Shown here: positions 57,903 to 64,000 of the stretch, one piece after another | How positions within the stretch are numbered: position 1 is the stretch's first letter | Layout: each line of letters starts with the position of its first letter | Origin: Lachnospiraceae bacterium | GTDB lineage: Bacteria > Bacillota_A > Clostridia > Lachnospirales > Lachnospiraceae | Assembly (NCBI GenBank): GCA_009911175.1 | Contig: QXWX01000009.1 | Span: forward strand, 1-64,000 | DNA: 64,000 bases | Direction: 5' to 3' | Notes under the pieces: generated by a model | Seen by the model: the letters and a program-made list of their open reading frames with translations, nothing else | Told to the model about the DNA's origin: nothing | Databases searched by the model: none | Position numbers and translations under genes: made by a program

Positions 57903-58148
57903 ATGAAAGTAACAGATGTATTTTCTTGGAAACCTGCAAAGGAAATATGTATTGAAGAACTGGAACAGGTATTTAGGGAATATTTCAACGGAACCTATGC
58001 GGGGAAATATAAGGTATCAATGAAAACGCCTGATAATGCAGGAAAGAATGTTTTTGATGTCAGGGCAGAGCTGATTGAGGAAGGAAGAAAGGTAGCTTAT
58101 ATTTTGGAAGATAAAATAATTATAGCTGTTGTTGGTTATTCCTGCTGA
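57903..58148 (+). CDS. Unknown small protein
   Basis: 81 aa from ATG 57903 (GGAGA upstream). MKVTDVFSWKPAKEICIEEL, EQVFREYFNGTYAGKYKVSM and GKNVFDVRAELIEEGRKVAY, ILEDKIIIAVVGYSC. A compact alpha/beta protein with no recognised family. A family 2 element lies before and after it. Confidence 0.55.
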   Translation: MKVTDVFSWKPAKEICIEELEQVFREYFNGTYAGKYKVSMKTPDNAGKNVFDVRAELIEEGRKVAYILEDKIIIAVVGYSC

Positions 58149-58164
58149 TGGCAGCCTACAACGT

Positions 58165-58220
58165 ATGGCAGGCATCCCCGGTTTCTGGCAGATTAGCAAA
58201 TTCGGGGAGCAGGGGCGGTT
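58165..58220 (+). ncRNA. Repeated structured element, family 2, copy C
   Basis: CCCCGGTTT (58176-58184) with AAATTCGGGG (58198-58207; one bulged T), loop CTGGCAGATTAGC. It precedes the 58244 gene. Confidence 0.5.
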
Positions 58221-58243
58221 TCCGCAGAAAGGACATTTTTGAT

Positions 58244-58492
58244 ATGGAGATAACGGGAATTAAGAATATACATCCGGCAGCATCAAAGGCATCATCCAGG
58301 AAAGGCTGGAAGCTGACGGACTCCCTCCGGGAGAAGATAACGGCGCTTGCGAGGGAGGATGCGGCGCAGGGTGTCTATATGGGGAATAAGTTCCTCGCCC
58401 TGCGGAAAAGCGAGGTCGCCAAAGTCGCGCCGGACAGGGCAGGAGTCACAGGCAGATCAGTGAGAGGAGGTGAAGGCCGCTATGGAATTTGA
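58244..58492 (+). CDS. Unknown small array protein
   Basis: 82 aa from ATG 58244 (AAAGGA upstream). MEITGIKNIHPAASKASSRK, then GWKLTDSLREKITALAREDA, AQGVYMGNKFLALRKSEVAK, VAPDRAGVTGRSVRGGEGRY. The N-terminus follows the I-x-G-I pattern of the other array proteins. Basic C-terminus. Function unknown. Confidence 0.55.
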   Translation: MEITGIKNIHPAASKASSRKGWKLTDSLREKITALAREDAAQGVYMGNKFLALRKSEVAKVAPDRAGVTGRSVRGGEGRYGI

Positions 58493-58532
58493 CCGGGGAG
58501 GTTAACAGGTATATTTGCATGGAGACAATGAA

Positions 58533-58584
58533 CTGCTCGGACTTTTTACAAGGGAGCAGGAGCGGCTCTGAACGACAGAGGGGC
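58533..58584 (+). ncRNA. Repeated structured leader, family 1, copy 3
   Basis: P2 CTGCTC (58533-58538) pairs with GAGCAG (58554-58559) around the 15-nt loop GGACTTTTTACAAGG. P3 GGCTCTG (58564-58570) with CAGAGGGGC (58576-58584), loop AACGA. P1 is absent. It precedes the 58614 gene. Confidence 0.6.
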
Positions 58585-58613
58585 TGACAAAAATAATGGA
58601 GGAGATTAAGAAA

Positions 58614-58955
58614 ATGAATGTAAATGGAATAGGGGCAGGATACCCGGCAGCAGGAAAAGCAAAGGTGCGTCAGGCACAGGACGGGACACAGAGTTTTGAC
58701 CGGGAATTTATGGGGATGGCATCTCAGACGCCGCCTTCCTTTGTCGGAAAGGTCTGGACGAAAGAGGAACTTATGCAGTCGGTTGATAAGCAGGTGCAGA
58801 GCAACCAGAGCAAGAAAATGTCCGTTTCTGATATGATAAAGGCGACCTGCATAGAAGGGACGAGGGCAAGATTCCGCTTTGCGGGGGAGGATAAGATATA
58901 CACGTTTGATGAATACATAAAGGAGCTTGACAAGCGTTCAAAGAATAATGTGTAG
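58614..58955 (+). CDS. Unknown array protein 5
   Basis: 113 aa from ATG 58614, with GGAGG 11 nt upstream; the ATG at 58596 is in effect its ribosome site. MNVNGIGAGYPAAGKAKVRQ shares NGIGA-GYP with the 56341 protein. Then QSFDREFMGMASQTPPSFVG, WTKEELMQSVDKQVQSNQSK, RFRFAGEDKIYTFDEYIKEL. No signal peptide. Function unknown; it follows a family 1 leader. Confidence 0.6.
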   Translation: MNVNGIGAGYPAAGKAKVRQAQDGTQSFDREFMGMASQTPPSFVGKVWTKEELMQSVDKQVQSNQSKKMSVSDMIKATCIEGTRARFRFAGEDKIYTFDEYIKELDKRSKNNV

Positions 58956-58977
58956 GTAAAATGCCATAGGGCGGACA

Positions 58978-59011
58978 GGGCAGGCTTTCCGGCAAATTGG
59001 GGAACCGGGAG
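58978..59011 (+). repeat. Shortened family 2 element, copy D
   Basis: GGCAGGC followed by TTTCCGGCAAATTGGGGAAC and CGGGAG. The 5' CCCCGGTTT arm is partly lost, so it probably no longer folds like the others. It lies before the 59116 frame. Confidence 0.4.
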
Positions 59012-59115
59012 AAAACTTATAATACACAAAAGGTAAATGATGGCAATGCGGTTTGAAGGGGGAGGCGTTTATTGGGAGATACCAATAGGCGCCTCTGTGC
59101 TTTCGGAGGAAGGAG

Positions 59116-59280
59116 GTGGTCATTATCCAGAAAATTAAATGCCCGAACCATAAGTGTGAGAGACGGATTTTTGATATCGGCATAACACGGTTCAGGATCA
59201 TAGTAGAACTGAAATGCCCGCACTGCGGCGAAGTGGTACGGGTGTACTGGAAACCAAAGGAGAAGAAAAAATATACATAG
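59116..59280 (+). CDS. Small Com-like zinc-ribbon protein
   Basis: 54 aa from GTG 59116 (GGAGGA upstream). Two Cys pairs, IKCPNHKCERRIFDIG and LKCPHCGEVVRVYWK, about 25 residues apart, give a zinc ribbon like phage Mu Com and related phage proteins that bind nucleic acid. It ends in a basic tail. It sits at the return to phage-like genes. Confidence 0.55.
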   Translation: MVIIQKIKCPNHKCERRIFDIGITRFRIIVELKCPHCGEVVRVYWKPKEKKKYT

Positions 59281-59288
59281 ATAAAAAG

Positions 59289-59315
59289 AACGGCGGGAGG
59301 ATTCCTGCTGTTTTT
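59289..59315 (+). terminator. Terminator after the Com-like gene
   Basis: AACGGCGGGA (59289-59298) pairs with TCCTGCTGTT (59303-59312; two G-U), followed by TTT. Confidence 0.6.
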
Positions 59316-59442
59316 GCTTTTACGGATTAAAGCGTTCCTTTTATGGGCATACTTATGCTATCAATGGAAAAATATGGAAATTTCCATTGTGCGCAAAACT
59401 GAATAAGTACCGAGCGAGTGGGACCGCATTGCGTCGAGTCAC

Positions 59443-59526
59443 GAATGGCCGGAGTAAAGCTAGTGAGTTGTTTTAAGAGTGTATGTATAGTGATAGCTTT
59501 CCCTGGCCATTCTCTGCCTTTTTTTT
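59443..59526 (+). other. Long-range stem with T-run in a non-coding stretch
   Basis: GAATGGCC (59443-59450) pairs with GGCCATTC (59505-59512); AAAGCTA (59456-59462) pairs with TAGCTTT (59494-59500); an eight-base T-run follows. A terminator with a long loop, or a small RNA. The 315-bp stretch 59281-59595 has no gene. It also holds the 13-bp direct repeat TTAAAGCGTTCCT (59327 and 59550). Confidence 0.5.
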
Positions 59527-59550
59527 AAAGCCAGTCCCACGTCTATATGT

Positions 59551-59596
59551 TAAAGCGTTCCTAACTTTACGAAGCCGTAAAGGAAGGAACGCTTTA
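59551..59596 (+). promoter_or_regulatory. Hairpin covering the ribosome-binding site of the 59596 gene
   Basis: TAAAGCGTTCC (59551-59561) pairs perfectly with GGAACGCTTTA (59586-59596), the last base being the A of the start codon. An inner stem CTTTACG (59565-59571) with CGTAAAG (59576-59582) takes up part of the AGGAAGG site. Translation should be low unless the stem opens. Confidence 0.6.
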
Positions 59597-60057
59597 TGTC
59601 TTTTAGGAAGATCACAGTCAAGTCAGGAAACGAAGAATCCACACTGGAAGTTACGGAAGAGAAATATCAGAAATATTACCGCCCGTGGTGGCAGCAGAAA
59701 AAGCATGAGCAGAGGAACCGGGAGGCGATGGAGCAGAACGGCTATACGGAAGAATCCTATGAGGCATGGCAGGATAATGCCTCGGAGGAGGTGGGAATCC
59801 CAGACATGGAACTGCCGGGGGTGGACGAGCTGGTGGAGAAAAAGCTGCTGCTCGGTGTGCTCGCGGACGCGATGGATTCCCTCCTGCCGGAAGAGAGGGA
59901 GCTTGCCATGAAGGTGTTCGGGGAAGAAATGTCCCTTGCTGATTATGCGGATATGAAGAAGCAGAATCCCCGGACGCTTTCCGACCATAAACGGAGAATA
60001 TTATCCAAGCTGCGGAGGTTTTTCTCGGAGCGTGGTTTTGAGGTTGACAGCAGATGA
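59596..60057 (+). CDS. Sigma-70-like regulator of the element
   Basis: 153 aa. N-terminal region KITVKSGNEESTLEVTEEKY and QKYYRPWWQQKKHEQRNREA, then a C-terminal sigma region-4-like HTH (about 95-145): LLPEERELAMKVFGEEMSLA, DYADMKKQNPRTLSDHKRRI, LSKLRRFFSE. This layout is common in ICEs and prophages of Clostridia as a transcription regulator before the integration genes. Its start is inside a ribosome-site-covering hairpin, so translation is controlled. Confidence 0.75.
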   Translation: MSFRKITVKSGNEESTLEVTEEKYQKYYRPWWQQKKHEQRNREAMEQNGYTEESYEAWQDNASEEVGIPDMELPGVDELVEKKLLLGVLADAMDSLLPEERELAMKVFGEEMSLADYADMKKQNPRTLSDHKRRILSKLRRFFSERGFEVDSR

Positions 60058-60227
60058 CCATATCTGCCAGCAAGAGTATTTCAGCGACAAATTTTACGGG
60101 AAATGTCGAACGGTTTTCAAGAAAATTTCATTTTAGCCCACCGAAAACAGAAAAAGTGTCATTACGAAAGGTAGGAGGGTATATTTCGGAGCCTTCCAAA
60201 ACGGCAGGGAAGGAGGGAACGGAGCCT

Positions 60228-60386
60228 ATGGAAAAATCACAGGAGCTTATCGGCATCTTGCAGGCAATCAGCATCGTGGCGAAAAGCCTCGCCGCCAAGC
60301 TGATGCAGATCGAGAAGGAAGTGGAAGCCTACGAAGCCGCGAAAGTGGCGCATGACAGGAAAATGAAGAAAGGATGGAGGCACTGA
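60228..60386 (+). CDS. Small helical protein
   Basis: 52 aa from ATG 60228 (AAGGAGG upstream), MEKSQELIGILQAISIVAKS, LAAKLMQIEKEVEAYEAAKV, then AHDRKMKKGWRH. It is a coiled-coil-like helix, and its stop overlaps the next start by 1 nt. The 60058-60227 stretch before it has no gene. Such small proteins lie in the same place in related prophages. Function unknown. Confidence 0.6.
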   Translation: MEKSQELIGILQAISIVAKSLAAKLMQIEKEVEAYEAAKVAHDRKMKKGWRH

Positions 60387-60832
60387 TGCGTAAGAAGGTT
60401 TTTATCTGCAGCCCCTTCCGTGGCGACATGGAAGGGAATTCAAGGAAAGCGGCGGCCTACTGCCGCATGGCGTGTGAGCAGGGTTTCCTGCCTGTTGCGC
60501 CGCACCTCTTATTCCCGCAGTTCTTAAATGAGGGGATAGAGGAAGAGAGGCAGCTCGGCATCGCTATGGGGATGGAGCTGCTCGCCCTGTGTGACGAGGT
60601 GTGGGTGTTCGGGGAAGCCACCGAAGGGATGGCGGCGGAGATCGCCTATGCCACAGAACAGGGAGGGAAATTGCAGAGGATGTCGGAAGTCCGTGCGGTG
60701 CTGGCAGAGAAGGCCAACGCCGGACATACGGCGGAAGTAAAAGCGCTCATCAAAGGGCGTGGGGCGGGGCGGCTGTCGGAGATTGATCCGGCAGAATATC
60801 CCGCGCTCCTTGCGGAGGCAGAGAGGCTGTGA
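60386..60832 (+). CDS. DUF4406 protein fused to a phage C-terminal module
   Basis: 148 aa from ATG 60386. The N-terminal about 95 residues are DUF4406: KKVFICSPFRGDMEGNSRKA, PVAPHLLFPQFLNEGIEEER, CDEVWVFGEATEGMAAEIAY, a paralogue of 13853-14275. The last about 48 residues (SEVRAVLAEKANAGHTAEVK, GRGAGRLSEIDPAEYPALLA) match the C-terminal module of the 9570 protein. So it joins two units found separately in the replication region. A nucleotide-binding enzyme with an added interaction module is the likely form. Confidence 0.78.
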   Translation: MRKKVFICSPFRGDMEGNSRKAAAYCRMACEQGFLPVAPHLLFPQFLNEGIEEERQLGIAMGMELLALCDEVWVFGEATEGMAAEIAYATEQGGKLQRMSEVRAVLAEKANAGHTAEVKALIKGRGAGRLSEIDPAEYPALLAEAERL

Positions 60833-60862
60833 TGGGGAAGGAATGGAGCGGATGGAAGGGAA

Positions 60863-60892
60863 CCTGCGGGATACTGCCCGCAGGCTTTTTTT
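60863..60892 (+). terminator. Rho-independent terminator
   Basis: CCTGCGGG (60863-60870) pairs perfectly with CCCGCAGG (60877-60884), then C and seven Ts. Strong. It ends the small-gene transcript. Confidence 0.88.
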
Positions 60893-60957
60893 GTTTTTCC
60901 ATTCCAGGTTTTAAAACTGCTGTTTTTTGCGGACTGTGGCATAGGAGGTGGCGGCCA

Positions 60958-61197
60958 ATGACGCTTGAAGAAATGAGGTTAGTAGATGTGAGGACGGTTG
61001 ACCGGGATTCGCTGGTGGATGTGACGCGGGTCCATATTGATGAGGGCCTGCCGAAGGAGGAGCGGCTTAAGGAGTTTGTCTGGCAGGTGAAGAATCCATA
61101 CTGCTTCCGTGTCGGGAATGTCGTGGTCAAGAATGTGTACAGCAATGACGGGGTATCGCTGAGGGAGCGGTTTGAGCAGTTCGCAAGAACCCTTTGA
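60958..61197 (+). CDS. Small conserved phage protein (DUF6870-like)
   Basis: 79 aa from ATG 60958 (AGGAGGTG upstream). MTLEEMRLVDVRTVDRDSLV, DVTRVHIDEGLPKEERLKEF, QVKNPYCFRVGNVVVKNVYS are typical of the small DUF6870 family that lies just before the recombinases in Clostridia prophages. It is probably an excision or regulatory helper, or unrelated to integration; function not known. Confidence 0.72.
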   Translation: MTLEEMRLVDVRTVDRDSLVDVTRVHIDEGLPKEERLKEFVWQVKNPYCFRVGNVVVKNVYSNDGVSLRERFEQFARTL

Positions 61198-61315
61198 GTT
61201 CTCGGACATTGTAAGAAGTCCTCAGGACATCGCGCCATGTCATGGAAAAATCCCGGGAACCGTGGTAAGGTGGAATCCTAAAGGACTATTGCCTGTGCGG
61301 CCTCTGGTTTCTGGA

Positions 61316-61339
61316 TTATCCGGATTGGGCACCGGATAA
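61316..61339. promoter_or_regulatory. Palindrome before the recombinase gene
   Basis: TTATCCGG (61316-61323) and CCGGATAA (61332-61339), 8-bp perfect arms with an 8-nt spacer, 26 bp before the recombinase start. Operator-like. Confidence 0.5.
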
Positions 61340-61365
61340 GGAAGAACAGGACAGGAGGATTGCAG

Positions 61366-63012
61366 ATGGAAACGTTGAATTCTAAAACATATCATGCAGC
61401 CGTGTACCTGCGGCTGTCCAGGGAGGACGGTGACGTTGCGGAGGGCAGCAGGGCTCTCAGCAACAGCATCTCCAACCAGAAAGAGCTGGTCATGGACTAT
61501 CTGAGGTCCCACGCCGAGATCCAGGTCTATTCCGTTTATACGGATGACGGATGGAGCGGCGTTGATTTTCAAAGGCCGGAATTCCAGAGGATGTTGAGCG
61601 ATATCCGGGAAGGTTCTGTTGACTGCGTGGTCGTAAAGGACCTGTCCCGGTTCGGCAGGAACTATATTGAGTCCGGGAGGTACATTGAGAAGATTTTCCC
61701 CATGCTGGGGGTGCGGTTCATTGCTGTCAATGACGGTTACGACAGCCTGGACGGGCAGTATGGGAATGACATGGTCATCCCGTTCAAGAACCTCATCAAT
61801 GATGCGTACTGCCGGGATATTTCCGTGAAGATACGGAGCCATATGGAGGTCAAGAGGAAGAACGGGGAGTATATCGGGGCTTTTGCCGCCTATGGGTATC
61901 TGAAGGACCCGGAGGATAAGAACCATCTGGTGGTTGATGGATATGCGGCGGATGTGGTGCGGGATATCTTCGCCATGAAGCTGGCCGGGTGCAGCTTGAA
62001 AGCGATTGCGGACAGACTGAACCGGGACGGCATACTGTCCCCGCTGCAGTATAAGAAGAGCATCGGTATCCGGCTGGAGAGCTCCTTCCAGAAAGACATG
62101 GAGCCGAAGTGGAGTTACAATGCGGTTCTGCGGATTTTGAAAAATGAGGTGTATGTCGGCACGGTTGTCCAGGGGAAATGTACCACGCCGAATTACAAGG
62201 TCAAGAAGCGTGTGTATAAGGACGAGAGCGAGTGGGTACGTGTGGGGGATGCCCATGAGGCGATTGTGGGCAGGAGCGAGTTTGAATTGGTGCAGTCGCT
62301 GCTTGCGAGGGATACAAGGGTGTCCCCGAAAAAGGGGAAGGTCTTCCCACTGGCCGGGATGGTGTTCTGTGGGGGCTGTGGGGAGCCGATGGTCCGCAAG
62401 ACGGTCCCTTCCGGGGATAAGAGGTATGTGTATTATGTCTGTTCCGGGCATAAGAATGACAGGGCTTCCTGCTCATCCCATAGTTTTTCCGCAAAGAAGC
62501 TGGAGGAGAGCGTGCTGGCGCTGGTACAGACTTTTATCGGGAAGGTGTTGATGCTGTCGGAGGCGGCAGATATTGTCAGCCAGGCATCAGGGATGGCGCG
62601 GGATGCGGGGAAGGTCGAAAGCCGGATTGTAAAGCTGAGGGAAGAGGCGGAGGACTGCGGCAGGAGGCGGAAGAACCTGTATGAGGATTTCAAGGATGGC
62701 ATCCTCACCAAAGAAGAGTATGCCATGCTCCGGGAGCAGTACCAGAAGCAGGCAGATGGGATCCAGGCTGCCATTGCATCCCTGGAAAAGGAGAGGGACA
62801 GCATCCAGACGGGGCAGACGGCCGGGCAGGAATGGGTTGATGCCCTGAAAGGCTACAAGGGCGTGGAGACGCTTGACCGGAGGCTGGCGGCATTCCTCAT
62901 TGACCGGATCGAGGTCATGGATTCGGATACCCTGCAGGTGTCCTACCGGTTTGAGAAGGAAGCAGCGGAGATGGAGCGCTTTGTGATGATGTATAGGAAG
63001 GAGGCGGTCTGA
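61366..63012 (+). CDS. Large serine recombinase 1
   Basis: 548 aa from ATG 61366 (AGGAGG 7 nt upstream). Resolvase-type catalytic domain 8-160: AAVYLRLSREDGD with nucleophile Ser18, VKDLSRFGRNYIESGRYIEK (active-site Arg region), RFIAVNDGYDSLDGQYGND. A recombinase domain (about 175-290) has IGAFAAYGYLKDPEDKNHLV. A zinc-ribbon domain (about 320-370) reads MVFCGGCGEPMVRKTVPSGD and YVCSGHKNDRASCSSH. A C-terminal coiled coil follows. This is the usual integrase of prophages and ICEs of this group. Likely integrates or excises the element. Confidence 0.93.
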   Translation: METLNSKTYHAAVYLRLSREDGDVAEGSRALSNSISNQKELVMDYLRSHAEIQVYSVYTDDGWSGVDFQRPEFQRMLSDIREGSVDCVVVKDLSRFGRNYIESGRYIEKIFPMLGVRFIAVNDGYDSLDGQYGNDMVIPFKNLINDAYCRDISVKIRSHMEVKRKNGEYIGAFAAYGYLKDPEDKNHLVVDGYAADVVRDIFAMKLAGCSLKAIADRLNRDGILSPLQYKKSIGIRLESSFQKDMEPKWSYNAVLRILKNEVYVGTVVQGKCTTPNYKVKKRVYKDESEWVRVGDAHEAIVGRSEFELVQSLLARDTRVSPKKGKVFPLAGMVFCGGCGEPMVRKTVPSGDKRYVYYVCSGHKNDRASCSSHSFSAKKLEESVLALVQTFIGKVLMLSEAADIVSQASGMARDAGKVESRIVKLREEAEDCGRRRKNLYEDFKDGILTKEEYAMLREQYQKQADGIQAAIASLEKERDSIQTGQTAGQEWVDALKGYKGVETLDRRLAAFLIDRIEVMDSDTLQVSYRFEKEAAEMERFVMMYRKEAV

Positions 63013-63013
63013 C

Positions 63014-64000
63014 ATGGCAAGGAAGAGCAGGAAAGAAATTGCAAGGGCAGTGGCGGCATCCGCTCCTGCAGCAGGCATGAAGGTCTACAGGACTGCCGTG
63101 TATGTCCGGCTTTCCAGGGAGGACGGAAGGAAGATAGAAAGCGACACGGTGGAGAACCAGAAGGAGCTGCTGGAGGGCTTTGTGGATGGGGAGCCAACGC
63201 TGGAACTGGCGGGCGTGTATGTTGACAGGCATGTGAGCGGCACGAAGTTTGACCGGCCGGAGTTCAACCGGATGGTCGCGGATATGAGGGCCGGGAGGAT
63301 TGACTGCATCGTGGTCAAGGACTTGTCGAGGCTTGGGAGGAATTATCTGGAAGCTGGGGATTACATTGAGAAGATTTTCCCGTTCTTTGGGGTGCGGTTC
63401 ATTGCGGTGACGGATGGCTATGACAGCCTTACGTCCGGCACGGCGGAGGACGGGCTGGTGGTGCCGCTGAAAAACCTCATCAATGAGGCGTATGCGAAGG
63501 ATATTTCAAGGAAGGTCTGCTCCACCTTTGACGGGCTGTTTGAGAAGGGTATTTATCTTGCCACGACGGCGGCATATGGGTACAAAAAGGATCCGGAGGA
63601 CAGCCACGGCCTTCTGGTGGATGAAAATGTGAGGGATGTGGTGGTCAGGATTTTTAAGGAGCGGCTGGAAGGGAAGAGCCTGGCACAGATTGCAAGGGGG
63701 CTGAACGCGGACGGCATCATGGCTCCCAGTGTGTACTGGCAGAGCATCGGCGTGATACACAAGGAAAAATATACGAACCTGTGGGAAGGGAAGCAAGTGA
63801 GGCGCATCCTGGAGAACGTGGTCTATACCGGGGATGTGGAGATATCCAAGACCTACAGGGCATATTACAGGGGCATCACGAGGGCGGTATCCAGGGATAA
63901 GGGGGAGCGTTTCTATGTAGAGGGTCACCATGAGGCGCTCATTGACCATGGGACTTTTGACAGGGTGCAGGAGCTGATGCAGGAGACGAGGGCCTGTTAT
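63014..64000 (+). CDS. Large serine recombinase 2, 5' part (runs off the window)
   Basis: Open frame from ATG 63014 to the window end (329 codons, no stop). MARKSRKEIARAVAASAPAA leads to AVYVRLSREDGRKIESDTVE with nucleophile Ser34, then VVKDLSRLGRNYLEAGDYIE, RFIAVTDGYDSLTSGTAEDG and, in the recombinase domain, AAYGYKKDPEDSHGLLVDEN. It starts 1 nt after the first recombinase stop, so co-translated. It is clearly homologous to but distinct from recombinase 1. Two (sometimes three) tandem serine recombinases often mark one end of such elements; both may be needed for integration. Confidence 0.9.
   Translation, partial: MARKSRKEIARAVAASAPAAGMKVYRTAVYVRLSREDGRKIESDTVENQKELLEGFVDGEPTLELAGVYVDRHVSGTKFDRPEFNRMVADMRAGRIDCIVVKDLSRLGRNYLEAGDYIEKIFPFFGVRFIAVTDGYDSLTSGTAEDGLVVPLKNLINEAYAKDISRKVCSTFDGLFEKGIYLATTAAYGYKKDPEDSHGLLVDENVRDVVVRIFKERLEGKSLAQIARGLNADGIMAPSVYWQSIGVIHKEKYTNLWEGKQVRRILENVVYTGDVEISKTYRAYYRGITRAVSRDKGERFYVEGHHEALIDHGTFDRVQELMQETRACY

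Noticed and set aside
1..64000. tRNA and rRNA genes
   Set aside because: No cloverleaf-like segment or rRNA signature was noticed on either strand; integration here is into virD4 rather than a tRNA.

Overview
The gene families (RepA_N initiator, PcfB and VirD4 of a Tn1549-like ICE, a P27/HK97 siphovirus, tandem large serine recombinases, LytTR/GHKL signalling), purine-rich AGGAGG ribosome-binding sites and a moderately GC-rich backbone with AT-rich islands point to a gut Clostridia genome, most likely Lachnospiraceae. This is inferred from family content; there is no rRNA or tRNA gene to confirm it.

Layout. (1) 1-4290: one end of an integrative conjugative element, with repA carrying 23-bp iterons, a divergent XRE regulator, three small genes, pcfB, and the start of virD4. 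virD4 is cut off exactly where its Walker A motif should begin. (2) 4290 to beyond 64000: a prophage or phage-plasmid-like element, apparently inserted into virD4. Its left end holds a SymE-like gene, parA/parB and small genes, then an XRE regulator with a clear promoter. Next come a sigma-like regulator and a replication module (DUF2800, DUF2815, family A DNA polymerase, primase-helicase, VRR-NUC, HNH, a disrupted SNF2 helicase, a late regulator). Then follow packaging and head genes (HNH, small terminase, two ParB-like proteins, a C5 methyltransferase, large terminase, portal, ClpP-like protease, a PAPS-reductase-like gene, capsid), connectors, tail (tail tube, frameshifted chaperone, tape measure), an AT-rich KAP-type NTPase between tail genes, tail tip and fibre, holin and endolysin.

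(3) 42000-59300 lies between the lysis genes and the recombinases and does not look like phage core. It has a repeat array and a gene relic, then an AT-rich cassette (OmpR-type response regulator, sensor kinase, an anchored protein, ABC ATPase, lipoprotein, two permeases, a C39-like protein). After that comes an orphan agr-type pair (LytTR regulator plus GHKL kinase, no agrB/agrD visible) followed by a run of unknown small genes. Two families of repeated intergenic elements lie in front of these small genes. (4) 59596-64000: small phage genes and two tandem large serine recombinases, the second running off the window.

The most interesting signals are: the LytTR-type direct repeats shared by the kinase operon and the unknown gene array; a repeated leader with an exactly conserved 15-nt loop and covarying stem; a second repeated 9-bp-helix element; a palindrome TGGACA-N3-TGTCCA found four times, once inside parB; and the KAP NTPase inserted in the tail operon.
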